A stretch of 64,000 bases of DNA, taken from Brachypodium distachyon (Eukaryota; Streptophyta; Magnoliopsida; Poales; Poaceae). Below the pieces are notes generated by a model, which was not told the DNA's origin, made no database searches, and worked only from the letters and a program-made list of their open reading frames with translations. Location: NCBI RefSeq assembly GCF_000005505.3, contig NC_016132.3:16606501-16670500 (forward strand). The letters are read 5' to 3'. This document shows positions 45,116 to 58,695 of the stretch, piece by piece (position 1 is the first letter of the stretch; the number at the start of each line of letters is the position of its first letter). Both the position numbers and the translations under genes were made by a program.

Positions 45116-46606
45116 CTATGCCGTGGCAGTGTTCTTGTGCCGCACAAACTCACAAGCAGACGCGTAGCTGTAGTATGGTGGTATGCACGATCTCCAGAAC
45201 AAGACCTCGAATCTGCCCCGGGGTCTAACGCTCCTTGTCCCGCATACAAGGTCTACCACTGTTATCTGTGGAACCTCGCTGTGAGCAGCAGGCCCCTTCT
45301 GGTAGCTATCACCAAGCAAAAAGAACTCAAGATTCTCAGAACCTTGTTGTGTTTCCTCCATGCTCCAAATATGTCGAGGCTGGTCATCCTCGGGAAATTC
45401 ACCGAACAACAAGGTGTTCTTCCGGATGTACTCCCTGAAATGTGTGTGAACCTTGCACCATGACCGAACGCTGAGATTTGCTGCTCTTAGTAAGGCGGCA
45501 ACGACGTATGCGCACATGAAAGATCTGGGCATATCGAGGGCTAGCTCCATGGCTATGGATGTTAGCTTCGGGTGCTCATCCGGGTCCGTGCTCCCGAACA
45601 CAATTGTCTTGAAGAAATACCAGAAGGCTTCTTTCGACAAGCATTTTAGCCTGACGGCTTCTGTTGTTCCAAGACTGACCACCTTCTCTGATCGACTGGT
45701 GATTATGACTTTGCTCCCACATGTCATGAATCCTTCAGAAGAGTGCAGCAGCCTCTTCCATGCCCCTTGGTCCACATCCCCTAGCAGCTAAATGATAACC
45801 AACAATCTTTCTTCATCCGAGGCAGTGTTTTGATGCTTGATCACACAATTATCTCGGAAAGTTGCCCCTGTTTCATCTTTAAGGTTGTTGCCGTGATAGA
45901 GCAAGATCAAGGAGAAGTGATTGTGCACCCGCTCATCGTAGCAAACGTGCTCCACAAGAGTGCTCTTCCCGATAAATGCAGGACCAACGATTGGAAGGAC
46001 ACCTAAGTTTCCACTCCCTAGAGGCTCAGCTTGTAGCAAGAAGCTGATGGTTTGTTCCTTCTCCATATGCCGGCCGAACATGCACTTCCCTAAGAACAAA
46101 TATGAATTGTTTGGTTGGCGGTACATCCGAGGATAGCTCATCAGAAATATAGCAAACTCCTTCATATCAGTAACCATGTTCTCTATGTCAAGAATAGCAT
46201 TCTTCAACTCCTTGCTGCTTTCTCTACAGACTACTATGCTTCCAATTGGGTTGCTGCTACAAACGCGGCGAAGACGCTTGGCTGGATTGAATTCAGATGG
46301 AGCAAACAAGCAGCGACTCACCTCGTCGTCGCCCCCGGCTTTCTCCCCTTTGCACCGGAAGAAGTCGAGAAGGTAGTACCCTCTGTACATCCGCTCCCTC
46401 ATCGCGCCAACCTGATGGATCATCCCTTGATTCGTGACGCTCCGGCCTTCAGCTTCCTCGACGATGGTGCGGGTCCTCATAAGCAGCAGCTGGAGCCTCT
46501 GTGGATCCCCCTCAGCAGTGGCTGCCTGCTCACGGCACTTGTCGACCACGAAGGATATGGCTTTGCCGAGAAGATCGCCGAGAACGGCAGAGATGAGTGC
46601 CTCCAT
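45116..46606 (-). pseudogene. NB-ARC gene copy C, interrupted by one in-frame stop
   Basis: The 497-codon frame from MEALISAVLGDLLGKAISFV (46606) to the end near 45116 is continuous except for one TAG at 45788-45790, where copy B has GAG (Glu of IIELLGDVD). Up to it: Rx-N, the P-loop IVGPAFIGKSTLVEHV, and RNBS-A. After it: DQGAWKRLLHSSEGF, CGSKVIITSRSEKV and the C-terminal module WRSCIPPYYSY. An ATG-less restart is possible but would give only the C-terminal half. From 45552 to 45778 it is identical to copy B (42513-42739) while neighbouring parts differ clearly. The promoter region resembles that of copy A. Confidence 0.87.
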
Positions 46607-47516
46607 TGTTATGGTGTGAATGAACTGATCCCCTCCCGGGCCTCTCTGAGCTCAAAAGAGTTGGGCACGGCGCAGTTGCTTGACTCGATGGCTTTGAACT
46701 GTCAGCCACGAGCCTGAGAAGGCCATTCTGGTATGGATTTCTGAAGGTGGCGTTTTTCCGGTCTTCATTTGACCGACCCACGATTCCACAAAGGGGAATG
46801 ATTGAGACTCTGGCCAGTTGCATGATGGTGACGATCTGGAGCCTTTTTTCAAGGAAAATTGCTGTCAGATAGTTACACTTCTTTACCCTGTCTTGGAATT
46901 CGTTTGCCATTGTTCTCTCCAGTTGCTAAAGCAGCAATTGCTATCCGTGTTTGCTGCGCCCGGCATCGTTCGGTCAATCCCACAAACATGCTTTGGCTAT
47001 CGTAATTATATGCTGCGCGAACTGTTCATACATCAGGGGAAAACCAAGGTTGCAAGGCTGCCCAATGCACCCGTTTCCAGTGCACCATCTGCCAGACACT
47101 TGCCAATTACCACAGCATCCAGATCCACAAAAAAAAGTCATAGCACACCATCGCAAGGACTAACCAAGGTTGCAAGGCTGCAATGCACCTGTTTCCAGTG
47201 CACTATCTGACAGACACGTGACAGTTACCACAGCATCCAGATCCACAACGAAATACAATCATAGCTCGAGGACTAAACACGCAGAATTAGTGATGTGGAG
47301 GGTAAAGAAAATAGCACTACAAAATTCTCACAAGTGACGAACAACTCGGATTTACAAAGTCGACTGACACAAGGGGTGAATAATCCAGATACAGCACAAT
47401 TATTTGTCTTGAATAGAAGTACGACTGAAATTATATGGGAGAACAAAATTAAAGTTGCCAGTAGACGAAATCGTAAAGATACTTTAGAATTGAGATGGTA
47501 CATGCAGATTTTTTTT
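46607..47516. other. Promoter of copy C and intergenic sequence
   Basis: Upstream sequence of copy C to about 46800, then unique-looking sequence and a ~117-bp tandem duplication. The part next to 47516 should be the 3' UTR of the RGG protein gene. Confidence 0.4.
47042..47275. repeat. Tandem duplication, two ~117-bp units
   Basis: The unit starting AACCAAGGTTGCAAGGCTGC recurs at about 47042-47161 and 47162-47275, sharing CAGCATCCAGATCCACAA. It differs by small indels. Confidence 0.8.
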
Positions 47517-50483
47517 TCACTTCCCACCAAGAGTTGGGAACTGGTTCTGGTCTTGAATTGCTGGAGCAGCAGGTGGGCCACGATAACCACCACCACCAGC
47601 TCCACCCCTGAAGCCTCCACGGTCACCGCCACGTCCCCTGCCACGGCCTCTGCCACCATAGAACCTTTCTCCTTCAGCAGGCTTCAAGAACTCATTGATG
47701 CTCACAGACTGAAAAAACAAGATAGAACAATCCCCAATCAGCAATAGTTATGTACTCCCTCCGTCCCATATTAAGTGACTCAAATTTGGCCAAATATGGA
47801 TGTATCTATGCCTAGAAAGCGTCTAGATATATGTAACAGAAAGACAGTTAATATGGGACGGAGGGAGTAGTACACAAGTCCCAGGTGTCAATATAAAACT
47901 GCATGCACCCACAAGTATGAATGGCAATTGCAGGTTTATCAGCAGGGCCGAGGTATGACAAATGAATCCAAAACAGGCATAAAAAGAGCAACTATCATGT
48001 TCCAGAAAGACCTAAATTGGGTTTGCTGATTAACGAGTGATAACACTGTTTTCCATTTCAGGCTTTCAGCAAGTAGAAATATAAAAAATGATTGCAAGAT
48101 ATGAAGTACCTTCTTAGCACGCTCATCACGTTCAGCATTTTCTTTCTTCTTCAGAGCATCCTTATCAGAACCCTACGAAAAACGAGGACAAAAATCAACC
48201 ACAGATAACAGGCGAGCTAAGGCAGATTGGAAGTACAAGGCATAATAGGGTACACACCAGTTTGATGAAAACCTCATCATTTCCTTTCTTGGTGGAAAGT
48301 TGTTGCATAGCCTGCAGGTCCTTATCAATTTCAACCTTCCTCTCTTCAGACTTCAAAGCAAGAAGCGCTTTCCGCTTCTCCTCCAATACTTTCTCAAATT
48401 CCTCAAGGGTCATCTCCTATGATCATAAGATCGTCAGATATTTTATTTCTCTGATTCCAGCCGACACAGAAATACACTTCCCCAGTTATAAATACAAGGA
48501 GAGGCATAGATACAATGGCAACAGATATATCTGCCATAATAGAACATATAAACGTTTAAATACATTGTAAAGTGGTTGCATAGACAGCGTGCCCGCAAGC
48601 AGATGACAAGAACTAGAGTGCATGTGTACTATATTGTAAAGTGGTTGCATAGACAGTGTGCCTGCAAGAAGCTGACAAGAACTAGAGTGCATATGTTGCC
48701 TAAAAATTAGATGTATATAACAATTACTTGGCCATCAGGAACAGAAACAGAAAAAATAACAACAACCAACATAAATTTCGATTTAGGAGGATGGTATTGC
48801 ATATCATGACCAAATGACAAGCTGCAGTGACCACTAATTATCTGACAGTTCATATGGATATCAAAGCAAGGTCTAGAAATCAGTGACTCCTCCCAATACA
48901 TAAATCGTACGCAAACAGAAAGGGTGGCAGAGCAAAAAGGATCGCTTTTCATCCAGTCCTTTAACAACATACTATGCAACTAATAACAGCAAATGAGCGC
49001 TTTGAGGCAGTTGTGCATCCAAAACAAATTAATCGGATATACATTCACTTGGGATTGCAGTAATCAAATATTCAAATAAAAGCATAGCCAAAACCCACTG
49101 TTTTACAGAAGACAGCAAGAGCATAAAGTTATCTTCTAACATTCCCAGCTCCCAAGACACGCAAGACGCAATAGCTCGTGTGAAGTCAGAAGAACATCAC
49201 TCAACAACAATGTAGAAACAGACTAATAACATAAAGTAGAACTTGGAGCAAACTAAATAAACAACCAGAATGTTTGACTACTAAACCATGAGATAAAAGT
49301 AGCAAACGAAACAGGTTAATGTAGATGCATATGATTTTGCCTTGGATATATAGCTATAAACGGATAACTTCCACAAAAATCACCGTTAATAGTGCACTGC
49401 AGCAATAAGTATACCTTATCTTCTTCCTTTTCTTCTTCCTCGTTGACAGTGGCCTCTTTGCTGACCTTGCTCTCCTCGGCCTGCGGTGCATCCTCCGTTA
49501 ATAGTGCACCCTGCTTCTCAGGAATAGGGGTCTTCTCATCCAGCTTCAGGGTCTCCCCTGTTTCCCTGGTCACCAAAACAAGAACACAAATCACCTCTCA
49601 TTTCACCAGTCTGCATATAGACAGCTAACAACATAGAGCTTTAGAGCAGATATCTCACTGGGCAAGAAATTCGTCAGAGGTAGTTCCCCAGTTCCCACGG
49701 CCAGCACCCTCACGCTTCATCTCATACCCGCGGCCTGTACCGCTATGGCGCTCATGGTTCCTTCGGGGTGGCCTCTCAGAATCATCACCAAACTCACCAT
49801 CGCGGAACCCACCTCGACGGCCTCCCTGGTAGGGTGGCCGAGGGCCCCTCTCTCTGTCCTGGGCGCCTTCTTCACCTCCAGCTCTGGCACCATATCCTCC
49901 CCTGTAGCCATTCGTGTCTTCACTGCCGAAGTCGCGGTTCTGACCATACCCTCGCCCGCCTCTGTTGAAGCCACGTTCACCGCGACCAAATCCTCCTCGT
50001 GAGGGTGCACCACCACCGCGAGACTCCATGACTGAAACATTTACAGCAAGAGGGGTTAAACCTTGAAAACAGTATTTCTAATGGCAGAAATGTCTGCACT
50101 ATATAATTAAAAACCTGAACTTCACAGTCGTTCTTCCTTACCATGACTTTTTTTTCGTTTCAGATAGTACTAATCACTAAACTATACTATAGTCGTTGAC
50201 AGAAGACCACTCTTTCCGGAGAGAAATCCCCCTAAACCCCAGATCCGGCATCAACGCAAATTCGCAACTCAATCCGAACCCTGAACTTACCAGCCTGCGA
50301 AGGTGGAGCCGGCTTGGTGGGGAGCTTGGCGGCGGCCGTCTGCTGCGCGCCCTTCCCAGCGGCGGCGGCCGCCGGCTTTTTCGCCTCAGCCTTCTGCGCC
50401 GCGACCGCGGCCTTGGCCAGGAGCTGCGCGGGGTCGTCGTTGTCGTCGCCGCCGAGGAGGTCAAAGGGGTTCAGGGTCGCCAT
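47517..50483 (-). CDS. RGGA: RGG-box RNA-binding protein (SERBP1/HABP4 family, RGGA-like)
   Basis: Six exons in phase encode 376 residues: 50291-50483, 49659-50031, 49415-49565, 48258-48416, 48110-48172, 47517-47708. Order: N-terminal Stm1-like start MATLNPFDLLGGDDNDDPAQ, an Ala/Lys-rich helix, a first RGG region (SRGGFGRGERGFNRGGRGYG, residues ~68-100), an Arg/Gly/Asp-rich linker with the conserved GRGNWGTTSDE, an acidic Glu-rich segment, and the HABP4 core MTLEEFEKVLEEKRKALLAL. A second RGG cluster near the C-terminus (RFYGGRGRGRGRGGDRGG) precedes the end PTLGGK. The family binds mRNA and ribosomes in cytosol and nucleus and is linked to abiotic stress in Arabidopsis. Length agrees with RGGA (~360). 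Introns contain a MITE and a 69-bp tandem repeat. Start at the first ATG of the GC-rich exon. Confidence 0.93.
47755..47867. mobile_element. Stowaway MITE, 113 bp, in the last intron of the RGG gene
   Basis: TIRs CTCCCTCCGTCCCATATTAA and complement, TA flanks. Nearly the same as the copy in the hexokinase intron at 56212. Confidence 0.9.
48564..48697. repeat. Tandem duplication, two ~69-bp units, in an RGG-gene intron
   Basis: Units begin ATTGTAAAGTGGTTGCATAG at 48564 and 48633 and share TGACAAGAACTAGAGTGCAT. Confidence 0.8.
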
Positions 50484-51059
50484 GGCGACGGCGGACGGCG
50501 GCGCTCAAAAAGGTTCGCGGGCTGTGTATGTGGTGTGTTGGGGGACTGGGGAACTAACCCTTTCTCGCTACGACTCTCTCCTCCCGGATTGCTGCATCCC
50601 CATGGCTCAGCCCGGATTCAAGGCGCGCGAGGTCTAAGCCCGGAGCGGCGGCGGCGGCGGCTAGAGGGTTTGAGAAGAAGCGAATGGGGAGAGAGAGAGA
50701 GAGAGAGCGTGTGTGGAAAAAAAATGAAACCCTAGCCGCACTCTTCTTTACTAGTCCAAGGCTAGCGGCGCGGCGGAGTCCCTATCCTCTCGGTGTCGTC
50801 CAATTACCGTTGTGCCCTCGCGCTAATCGGGGCGTTTAGCCGTTTTAGGGGCGAGGTTAGCGGGGGGATTTGATGGGTAGTTACGGGATTCCGTTTCTTG
50901 GATAGGGTCCACGGGATGGGCGCTGCGCTCGTGCGGGTGTTGAGCCGTGGGATCGGAATCTGGCGCTTTGGATCGCTCCGGGGGGGGTCGGCTGTCGGTC
51001 TTACGGTGTCCTCCACTATAGATGTTACAAATCTTTTACATTTTATTGTGTCATCAGGA
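50484..51059. other. Promoter/5' UTR of the RGG gene
   Basis: GC-rich leader with a GA-repeat (about 50690-50710) on the plus strand, i.e. CT-repeat in the transcript direction, a common plant core-promoter feature. Nothing coding. Confidence 0.4.
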
Positions 51060-51132
51060 GTTGCTGTGGTGTAGTGGTTATCACGTCAGTCTTACACACT
51101 GAAGGTCTCCAGTTCGATCCTGGGCAGCAACA
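51060..51132 (+). tRNA. tRNA-Val(UAC): tRNA-Val (anticodon UAC)
   Basis: 73-nt cloverleaf: acceptor GTTGCTG/CAGCAAC with discriminator A, D arm GTG...CAC with AGTGGTTAT loop, anticodon stem TCAGT/ACTGA around loop CTTACAC (anticodon TAC), variable AGGTC, and T arm TCCAG/CTGGG with loop TTCGATC. Box A and box B are intact. A T-run (Pol III terminator) follows within a few bases. No intron. Confidence 0.95.
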
Positions 51133-51596
51133 ATTTTTGTTTTTAAATTTGCAAACCATGTTTTTTTTTAGGGAAGGTCCCTTTCTCTCAAGAGAGCACT
51201 GAATCAATTTTTATCCCCCGTGGCACGGCAATCTCAAATTGTAAATTTTGGAGTTTTGCATAGGATTTGACGTTTTCTGTTTGCTCGCACCTGCACATCA
51301 GTTGCCTTCCCGAGAGGCCAAGAACAGTCCCTGGATTTCTCGATCCTTCTTCGATAGAACTGTTTTTGCCCATTCTTGGCTGCCAAAAGCCTCATCGATC
51401 GATCTGCTTTGGTCATCTCATCTGTCTGGCATGTCAAGGTGGAAGCTTCGAGCGAACTCTGAAGTCTGAACATTTTGGTCCTTTGGTGTGTGGCACAAAC
51501 GGCAGAAAGCGAGAGCTGCCACAGTGCCACTACGTCAGTTTAACCAACCGCACCACACGCTCGGAGAGAAAGGGGACAGAGAAGCAAGAGTCAGCG

Positions 51597-51881
51597 ATGG
51601 GAGGCGGCGGCGGCCGGGCGAGGCAGAACGCGATCCGGTCGGGCATCGTGGTGCTGGGCGCCGCGGCCTTCGGCTACCTCTCCTACCGCGTCGGATTCAA
51701 GCCCTACCTCGACCGCGCCCAGGAGGCCATGGACTCCCACAACTCCTCCCCCTCCGCCGCCGCCGCCGCAGCGCACGCCTCCGCTGCCTCCGCTGCCTCC
51801 GCCGCCGGCCAGCCTGATCACCCCGGCGCCGACGGCGACCTCGCCCCGTCCAGGGACCCGGCCGTCGTGCTCCGGGACTGA
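51597..51881 (+). CDS. Small single-pass membrane protein, uncharacterised
   Basis: 94-residue intronless frame. Gly/Arg-rich N-terminus (residues 1-15) with positive charges, then one hydrophobic segment IRSGIVVLGAAAFGYLSYRV (about 13-32), a short amphipathic part FKPYLDRAQEAM, and an Ala/Ser-rich disordered tail ending in PAVVLRD. The layout resembles small tail/lead-anchored organelle membrane proteins of plants, but I do not recognise a named family. Support for coding comes from the strong GC-rich codon pattern, a good ATG context (GCGATGGGA) and the stop before clearly non-coding sequence. A longer frame upstream lacks such features. No role is assigned. Confidence 0.65.
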   Translation: MGGGGGRARQNAIRSGIVVLGAAAFGYLSYRVGFKPYLDRAQEAMDSHNSSPSAAAAAAHASAASAASAAGQPDHPGADGDLAPSRDPAVVLRD

Positions 51882-52865
51882 GCCGCCGAGCAGCTGCGGC
51901 GCGTAGAGCCTTGACTTGGGCTGTGGCATTTCGGCGAACACCTTGTAAGCAGGTCGTCCTGGAGTCCTGCAATGTTTTGCCACCGAAATTTCCTACTGAT
52001 TTTGCACTGGAATTTACCTACTGTTATAAAATAAAAGGGTTTCATGCCAATTTTGGTTCTCCACAAAGCATTACAGTGCATCGAAGTCTCACCCGCGCTA
52101 CATCTCCCTGATCATATTGCCAACTTGCCATGATGCGATGAAGCGGCTGGAAATACGATGGTTCAGATGACTGATCATGGAGCGCTCTTGTTTTCGATAA
52201 ACGGTTGTGCGTTGCAAAATTTCAATTGAAGGATCAGTCGGCAGAGTGTTTCCAGATTTTAGCAACATTGTTGCAGACTTAGTAGCAGTAGAATTGTTTT
52301 GTTGGAGTGCTTATGCAGAACCGGTCGATATCCACGAAGAGGATGAACAAATCCTGTTATCTTCCTCTTTTCGTGTCTGTTATGGTGTGGGCATGCGATT
52401 CCTTCCATGACAACGACTCTTGAGAACATCAATGTCGGGTTTGAATCTTTGTTACTTTCTTTTTTCTCTTCGTGATTTGGGTCAAAAGGTGCATGCCTAG
52501 CAAGTTGTATGCTGGATGGATGTCATGTTCAGATTTTGAAGGCAATATCATGATCTGGGTTAATAGATTCATACGTAGAAACTTCTGCTAGCAAGTTGTT
52601 TGCTACATTGCTGTATACTCATGTTTCCTTTAACCTGCTTGCTTTGTTGAAGACTGCGTATGTCAGGGGATGTTTGGTTTGTGCATCCAACTAGCCATGC
52701 AAAAAAATTGACTGCCTATCACTCAACACCATAGGAATTTCAGATAAAGAAGCAAATTAATTATATCTGATCTAGATAAGTTCTCATTCCCTTGGGTTGG
52801 GTTTGTATGACTCAACTCCATAGGAATTTCAACATATAGTCTAACTTCTTATATGACACTCATTA
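51882..52865. other. 3' side of the small membrane protein gene and intergenic
   Basis: Probable 3' UTR to about 52100, then unremarkable sequence. The pair CTCAACxCCATAGGAATTTCA (about 52723 and 52811) is a small direct repeat. No gene is supported. Confidence 0.35.
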
Positions 52866-53279
52866 GAGCAACTCCAATGCGATCCCTAAATTTTGTCCTA
52901 AAATGTTTTTTTTTTGTCATTTGGGGGAGCAAGTGGACATGTGTTCTCCTCATGTCCGCCCACATCATCCAATCACATCCCCCAAATTCCTCTCCCAAAT
53001 TAACTTTTCTTTCTTTTATTCTCCTCTCCTTTTCACCTTTTCTTCTCCTTTTCCCATCTCTTGTTGTGGGGCCGGGGCGGACAAAAGAGAGCACCGGACA
53101 ATGTTCGGACACCCAAAACCTCTCCCAAATTTGGAGCAAATTTGGGGGATGTGTTCGGACAAATATGGCATTTTGTCCGTTTATGGGATGCCATTGGGAG
53201 ATGATTTTGGGAACAAAATGTCCATATCCCTCGAATAGGACATTTGGGATAGATTTGGGAGATGCCATTGGAGATGCTC
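52866..53279. mobile_element. Harbinger/Tourist-type MITE, 414 bp
   Basis: Terminal inverted repeats GAGCAACTCCAATG / CATTGGAGATGCTC are flanked by TTA on each side (52863-52865, 53280-53282), the 3-bp target duplication typical of PIF/Harbinger elements. Frames inside are not conserved coding sequence. Confidence 0.8.
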
Positions 53280-53944
53280 TTAGTGTAGGATTGCGGCAGT
53301 TTTTATATGTTTTTGTTGTGTCCGCGATCCTTTCCCGGACAAATTTATGTTTCTGATACTCCGCATTTTTCATGTACTTCCTCCAAACAAATCCTGTTAG
53401 TATAGTTGCTATTTAGATGCCTTTAAGAGCCGGATTTAGTTGCATGTCTCTATCGACTATCGACTAAGTTGCCTTTTTTATTTTCTTTGAAAAATTCTAG
53501 AAAATACTATATATCTAATTATATCTGATCTAGATAACTCACTTCGATGAGAATGTTCTAGCCTGAATTCGACCATCGACAGTTTTTGAACTTTTCGAAC
53601 TAATTCTAATCAAGTGAGATGGAAAACTGTCATTTATGCCGATGAATCTTTCTAAAATACAATGAGCTTTTGAAACTGATAAATCAAGGCAAATAGTTGC
53701 CTTTGGCGAATAATAATTCTCCTTTGTGAACCGTGCCGCAAATTCTATGTAGCAAAGGCCAAGTCAAAAGCCAAGGCGATCAACATGCCACAAGAATATG
53801 GCCAAGCCAACGAGGCAAGACAACAAGCTGTAAGTCACCAAGTCAATAAGGCTAAAACAAAGTAAAGCTGCTTGATGGGCTCAAGCGTAATAAGAAATAA
53901 CAAAAAAGAAGAGGAAGGGTCTAGAAGGAAAAAGAGCGGACGAA
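53280..53944. other. Intergenic with LTR remnant
   Basis: From about 53725 the sequence (AACCGTGCCGCAAATTCTAT, GCCAAGTCAAAAGCCAAGGC, ACAAGCTGTAAGTCACC) resembles the 5' part of the solo LTR at 36171. It continues after the probable Helitron (TTATGGTTCACCACGGACC). It is a degraded LTR. Confidence 0.45.
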
Positions 53945-54200
53945 TCTTCTATATCTAAGTAGGAGAAACCCACTACTAGATTTCTCTCAACATGCAACCA
54001 TGCCACATCATCACACCATTAGTTTGTTCACATCTATTTAGTGGAAAACCCATATTTTTTGCACATGCATGCATGCTACTTTTCATCAAGCTATTTCAAC
54101 TAACTGAAGAATCTACAATCTATCATACAATTCTCCTATACATTTTCACTCATGTATGTTAACTAAAAATTTCCGCAACAACGTGCGAGGCATCAGCTAG
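53945..54200 (+). mobile_element. Probable non-autonomous Helitron, 256 bp
   Basis: It starts TCTTCTATATCTAAG after an A and ends GCATCAGCTAG before a T, the A|TC...CTAG|T arrangement of Helitrons. Just inside the 3' end is CGCAACAACGTGCG, which can form a short hairpin. It interrupts an LTR remnant, whose two parts lie on either side. No coding capacity. Confidence 0.6.
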
Positions 54201-54915
54201 TAAGACTTATGGTTCACCACGGACCCTAGACCAAGCCATCCTTGGGGCAAGTTTTTATTTCATATCCTCCTTTTACTTTCCAAGGAGAGGTAGCATATAA
54301 CTACCTCCATGAGGTTATACCACCGTTACAAATTCGTTTAAATGAAGGTTTTATGTAGCCCTCGTGACGAGTGTGAAAAGTAGACGACGACCCAAATCAA
54401 CGCCAAAATGTCTATGATTTATGAGATTGACTCAGATAACCGTTGACAACATGGACAACTGGTCGAAGCATGACACTTGTCGCACTTGCTAGGACGGGAG
54501 TAGGTCGAATTTTTATACCCTTGGGAGTTTCGAGCAGATGCTGACTCCAAAAAAATTGCTTAAAGAAAAAAAAACTCCCAAAAGGAGCCACGCGCAGCCA
54601 ACACAAAATCACGTGGCTCCCCCCGTCCACGTCACGACACTCTCATCAAACGTGCGAAAGTTACCCAACAACACTCCCCACTGCCAGCCACCACTTCCAG
54701 TGGCCGGGGCCCACCACCAGACGGGTCCACTAGCCAGCCCCTATCCATAAACGGATAAAAGAGGCTGCCGAGGACATATTCCGAAACGGTCCCTGTCCTG
54801 CGCCCATATTTACGGACGGCGGGGCGGAGGCCTTGTGCTGTGGGCGTGTCTACTGTCTGGGCCTGGGCGAAGCGAACAAAACAAAGAGCGAGCGGGGCGG
54901 GCGGTTTCTGGCGAG
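54201..54915. other. LTR remnant and hexokinase promoter
   Basis: The left part continues the degraded LTR, the right part (from about 54590) is the GC-richer promoter and leader of hexokinase. No other gene is seen. Confidence 0.4.
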
Positions 54916-58695
<3,780 letters not shown>

